NCBI RefSeq assembly: GCF_036170895.1
Contig: NZ_CP108036.1
Coordinates: forward strand, 6,855,501-6,919,500
DNA length: 64,000 bases
Origin: Streptomyces erythrochromogenes
Lineage (GTDB): Bacteria; Actinomycetota; Actinomycetes; Streptomycetales; Streptomycetaceae
Direction: 5' to 3'
Shown: piece after piece, positions 62,701 through 64,000 of the stretch
Position numbering within the stretch: the first letter of the stretch is position 1
How the letters are laid out: each line of letters begins with the position of its first letter
The notes under the pieces: generated by a model
Seen by the model: only the letters and a program-made list of their open reading frames with translations
Databases searched by the model: none
Told to the model about the DNA's origin: nothing
Program-made: the position numbers and the translations under genes

Positions 62701-63579
62701 GGTGGGCGCCGGACCGGGGACGGCGAGCGCACACAGCACCCGTACGAACGCGCGCCGCTCGTCCTCGTCGGCGCAGAGGGTGAACAGCTCCTCGAACTGG
62801 TCGACGAGCAGTACCGCGCGCAGGGGCGGCGGCCGCAGGTCCGGGGCGGCCGCCGGGTCCGGCTCCGCCAGCCGGTGGACCGCTTCGAGCAGGGCGTACG
62901 GGTGCTCCCGCAACTCCCGTGCGGTGACGCCGAGATCGCCGCCCAGCACCTTCGCGGCCCGGCCGAGCAGTTCGTCCAGCGGGTGCGCGGTCGGGGTGAA
63001 CCTGACCACCGGCCAGCTGTCGGCGCCCGGCATCGGGAAGCCGCCGCCGCGCAGGGCCGGTACGAGGCCGGCGTTCAGCAGGGAGGACTTGCCGGCGCCC
63101 GACGGGGCGACGAGCACCAGCGGCCCGGTGCCGATCCGCTCGAAGACCCGTTCGGCCAGCTCGGCGGTGGCCCGCTCCCGACCGAAGAACCACCGGGCGT
63201 CCCGCGCGGTGAAGGCGGGCAGGCCGCGGTAGGGGCATTCGCCCTCGGCCCGCGGCCCGACCACGCCGACGGTGTCGCCGAGCGCGGCATCGCCCTCGGG
63301 GGCCTCCGTCTCCCTGGCCATCCGCAGCAGTTCACCCCCTGCCCGCAGTACGTCGTCGCAGCGCCGCGCGACGTCGACGGTGACGCGCTTCGAGCCGGTC
63401 TCGATCTTGCTGAGATAGCCCTTGCTGTAGTGCGTCTCGCGCGCGAGGTCCGCGAGGGACAGCCCGCGTTGCAACCGCAGACGTCTCAGCTGGGCAGGGA
63501 AGGGCCGTGCGGTGTCGTCGGACTCCCGCAAGTGGTCGGTCTTCCGCCGGCGGTCCGGATCCCCCAAAACATCCCCCAT
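59767..63579 (-). CDS. HTH-STAND ATPase with 14 WD40 repeats
   Basis: A 1270-aa protein. Residues 25-88 are an XRE-type HTH (AQLRRLRLQRGLSLADLA). An nSTAND domain follows (CPYRGLPAFTARDARWFFGR; P-loop VAPSGAGKSSLLNAG near 158; Walker B VLLVDQFEELFTL). Then a helical region and one membrane segment (MLATLVVLLVLAVGAGGLAY). The C-terminal half is 14 WD40 repeats of about 42 aa, enough for two seven-bladed propellers. Repeats 9 and 10 are almost identical. Such proteins bind ligands through the propellers and signal or kill via the STAND core; the ligand is unknown. Confidence 0.9.
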   Translation of the reverse strand: MGDVLGDPDRRRKTDHLRESDDTARPFPAQLRRLRLQRGLSLADLARETHYSKGYLSKIETGSKRVTVDVARRCDDVLRAGGELLRMARETEAPEGDAALGDTVGVVGPRAEGECPYRGLPAFTARDARWFFGRERATAELAERVFERIGTGPLVLVAPSGAGKSSLLNAGLVPALRGGGFPMPGADSWPVVRFTPTAHPLDELLGRAAKVLGGDLGVTARELREHPYALLEAVHRLAEPDPAAAPDLRPPPLRAVLLVDQFEELFTLCADEDERRAFVRVLCALAVPGPAPTPCDPAVVVLGVRADFTGNCLDLPELAPVFTGGLFVLAPMTPEELRESITRPARLAGLGLEPGLVPLLLRDVGLRDDTPGGTTPSGALPLVSHALMATWRQREGATLTVAGYERTGGIQGAVARTAEEVFARLYPAEQNTLRRILVRLVHVAEGTGATRRRMSRTALMEQLADAGPAAAALDTFVRARLITMDSDTVEITHEALLHAWPRLRGWISADRAGLLIHQQLAHAAAEWEREGRDPSALHRGTRLDTARSWADELDGRSRLAPGEAAFLRESLAAQEGRERQAARQARLRQRMLATLVVLLVLAVGAGGLAYQQRSGALGQERIARSRALALQSAALAGGQPEASMLLAGDAYRTAGTSEARGALLSTQAQPFVTRLGGHGGPVNAVAFGPDNGMLATGSSDGTVTLRRVSDRRTTATFTLPGRVRSVAVSPDGRILAAASTDGPARLWDTADGRTRAVLPASTAGSRAVAFAPDGRSVATGCPDGTVRLWETTGEYGEVASLAGHAGRVNALSFAADGRTLVSAGADRTVRLWDPAQARPLAVLSGHTDEVLGAAFAPDGRTVATGGVDRTVRLWDVAGRRTTAVLTGHSDDVNGVAFTPDGTTVVSAGGDGATRMWDVAGGRLTATLAGHTDYVLGVAVDSRGAMLATAGFDQSVVLWDLRGAVLASRPFTEVWHAAYSPDGKLLATAEADHTVRLWDVAGRRVVASFEGHSETVFAVDFAPDGRTLASAGSDGTVRLWDIAAGTPSATLAGQGGTVFAVDFAPDGRTLASAGSDGTVRLWDVASRRRIATLSGHTDFANDVAFSPDGRTLASAGDDLTVRLWDVAGRRPLAALTGHTGAVRGVAFSPDGRTLATSGNDGTVRLWDARRHRFEAALSGHTGSARGIAFSPDGRTLASSGNDRTVRLWDVAGRRTLAALSGHTNAVWGVAFAPDGGTVASSSTDGTVRLWDLDVGARLAAIDRLRAGQGGG

Positions 63580-63677
63580 GGCGTGCGCGCCCAGGCAGCG
63601 AGGTGGTGCTGCCCAGGCTACCGCCAGGGGCGGCCGGAGAACTGGATCCTCCGGCCGGTATGACGAGAACAGGAATG

Positions 63678-63707
63678 TCCGGAGCCGTTGCGCGCGGCGG
63701 CTCCGGA
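63678..63707 (-). terminator. hairpin downstream of the I36-like gene
   Basis: TCCGGAGCCG (63678-63687) pairs with CGGCTCCGGA (63698-63707), 20 bp past the stop codon of the partial gene at the window end. Confidence 0.65.
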
Positions 63708-63726
63708 AGCCCTCCTCGCCGGGGTG

Positions 63727-64000
63727 CTACGGGTTGAGGCGGATCGAGTTGATCGGCGTGAGGTCGGCGTACACACCGGTCTTGGAGGCGATGGCGCGGC
63801 CGCAGCCCGTGCCGTTGGAGCCGGTGCACAGGTTTGCGGTCGCACCGCCGTACTGATTGTTGAGCACCCAGTGGTTGCCGAACTGGTTGGTGAGGTTGTG
63901 GGCCCCGTACCTGTAGAAGACGTGGGACGGCTTGACGGCCGGGTTCTGGTTCTGAGGGTAGATGCAGACCGCGCCGTCGGGGCATCCCGCCCAGGCGTCG
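63727..64000 (-). CDS. peptidase inhibitor I36-like secreted protein (partial)
   Basis: The last 90 codons; the N-terminus lies beyond the window. CPDGAVCIYPQNQNPAVKPS matches the I36-type Cys-x-Asp-Gly-x-x-Cys start of small secreted Streptomyces proteins. Later FGNHWVLNNQYGGAT and two further cysteines in LCTGSNGTGCGRA complete a Cys-bonded domain. Stop TAG at 63727-63729. A signal peptide is expected upstream. Confidence 0.6.
   Translation of the reverse strand, partial: DAWAGCPDGAVCIYPQNQNPAVKPSHVFYRYGAHNLTNQFGNHWVLNNQYGGATANLCTGSNGTGCGRAIASKTGVYADLTPINSIRLNP

Noticed and set aside
63332..63985. 217-codon frame at the right end
   Set aside because: It is a shadow of the WD40 protein N-terminus and the I36-like gene; Arg/Pro-rich with no domain.

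Overview
The window is about 72% GC, with GC-ending codons, AGGAGG-type ribosome sites, GTG starts and closely packed operons. Its content (urease without ureE, DUF397/XRE/ATPase trio, MurT-GatD, DUF5999, PhoD with a Tat signal) points to the chromosome of a Streptomyces or close relative. No rRNA, tRNA or CRISPR array was seen.

Layout. 1-9.9 kb: end of an SbcC-type gene, an Lrp regulator facing a rhodanese, a DUF885 hydrolase, an ACT-GNAT protein, PhoD, an alpha/beta hydrolase, a UTRA-type GntR regulator with a probable autoregulatory operator, and a ROK regulator. 9.9-14.5 kb: a two-component system divergent from an ABC exporter, with a perfect 28-bp palindrome between them, then two hypothetical genes. 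14.5-20.3 kb: a mobile element splitting mug (see below). 20.3-25.7 kb: purB, an SGNH hydrolase, two CNNM/CorC-type membrane proteins and a GNAT. 25.9-30.6 kb: biotin genes bioD-bioA-bioB divergent from bioF. 30.6-32.4 kb: DUF397, XRE and ATPase trio. 32.7-37.2 kb: ureABCFGD. 37.4-51.4 kb: secreted peptidase-like hydrolase, acyltransferase, CtaG-like protein, pfkA, murT-gatD, def, TetR plus acyl-CoA dehydrogenase, small proteins and a STAND ATPase without an HTH. 51.4-57.8 kb: fibronectin-III lipoprotein and a five-gene ABC importer, probably for nickel because a Nur-box match precedes it. 57.8-64 kb: small membrane protein, secreted beta-propeller-like protein, a 1270-aa HTH-STAND-WD40 protein and a partial secreted I36-like protein.

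The most interesting region is 14.93-20.18 kb. About 5.25 kb interrupts mug (mismatch-specific uracil-DNA glycosylase): its N-terminal 53 codons lie at 20183-20342 and the rest at 14539-14927, and the two parts join in frame. The insert carries two overlapping tyrosine recombinase genes (398 and 815 aa, arranged like tnpA-tnpB of Tn554) and, convergent to them and visibly lower in GC, a two-gene unit encoding a membrane protein and a class III nucleotide cyclase. The pair looks like a Pycsar anti-phage system. The whole reads as a Tn554-like transposon that carries a cyclic-nucleotide defence module and uses mug as its target.

A second theme is nickel: urease needs it, and the importer 15 kb downstream of the urease genes carries a predicted Nur operator.
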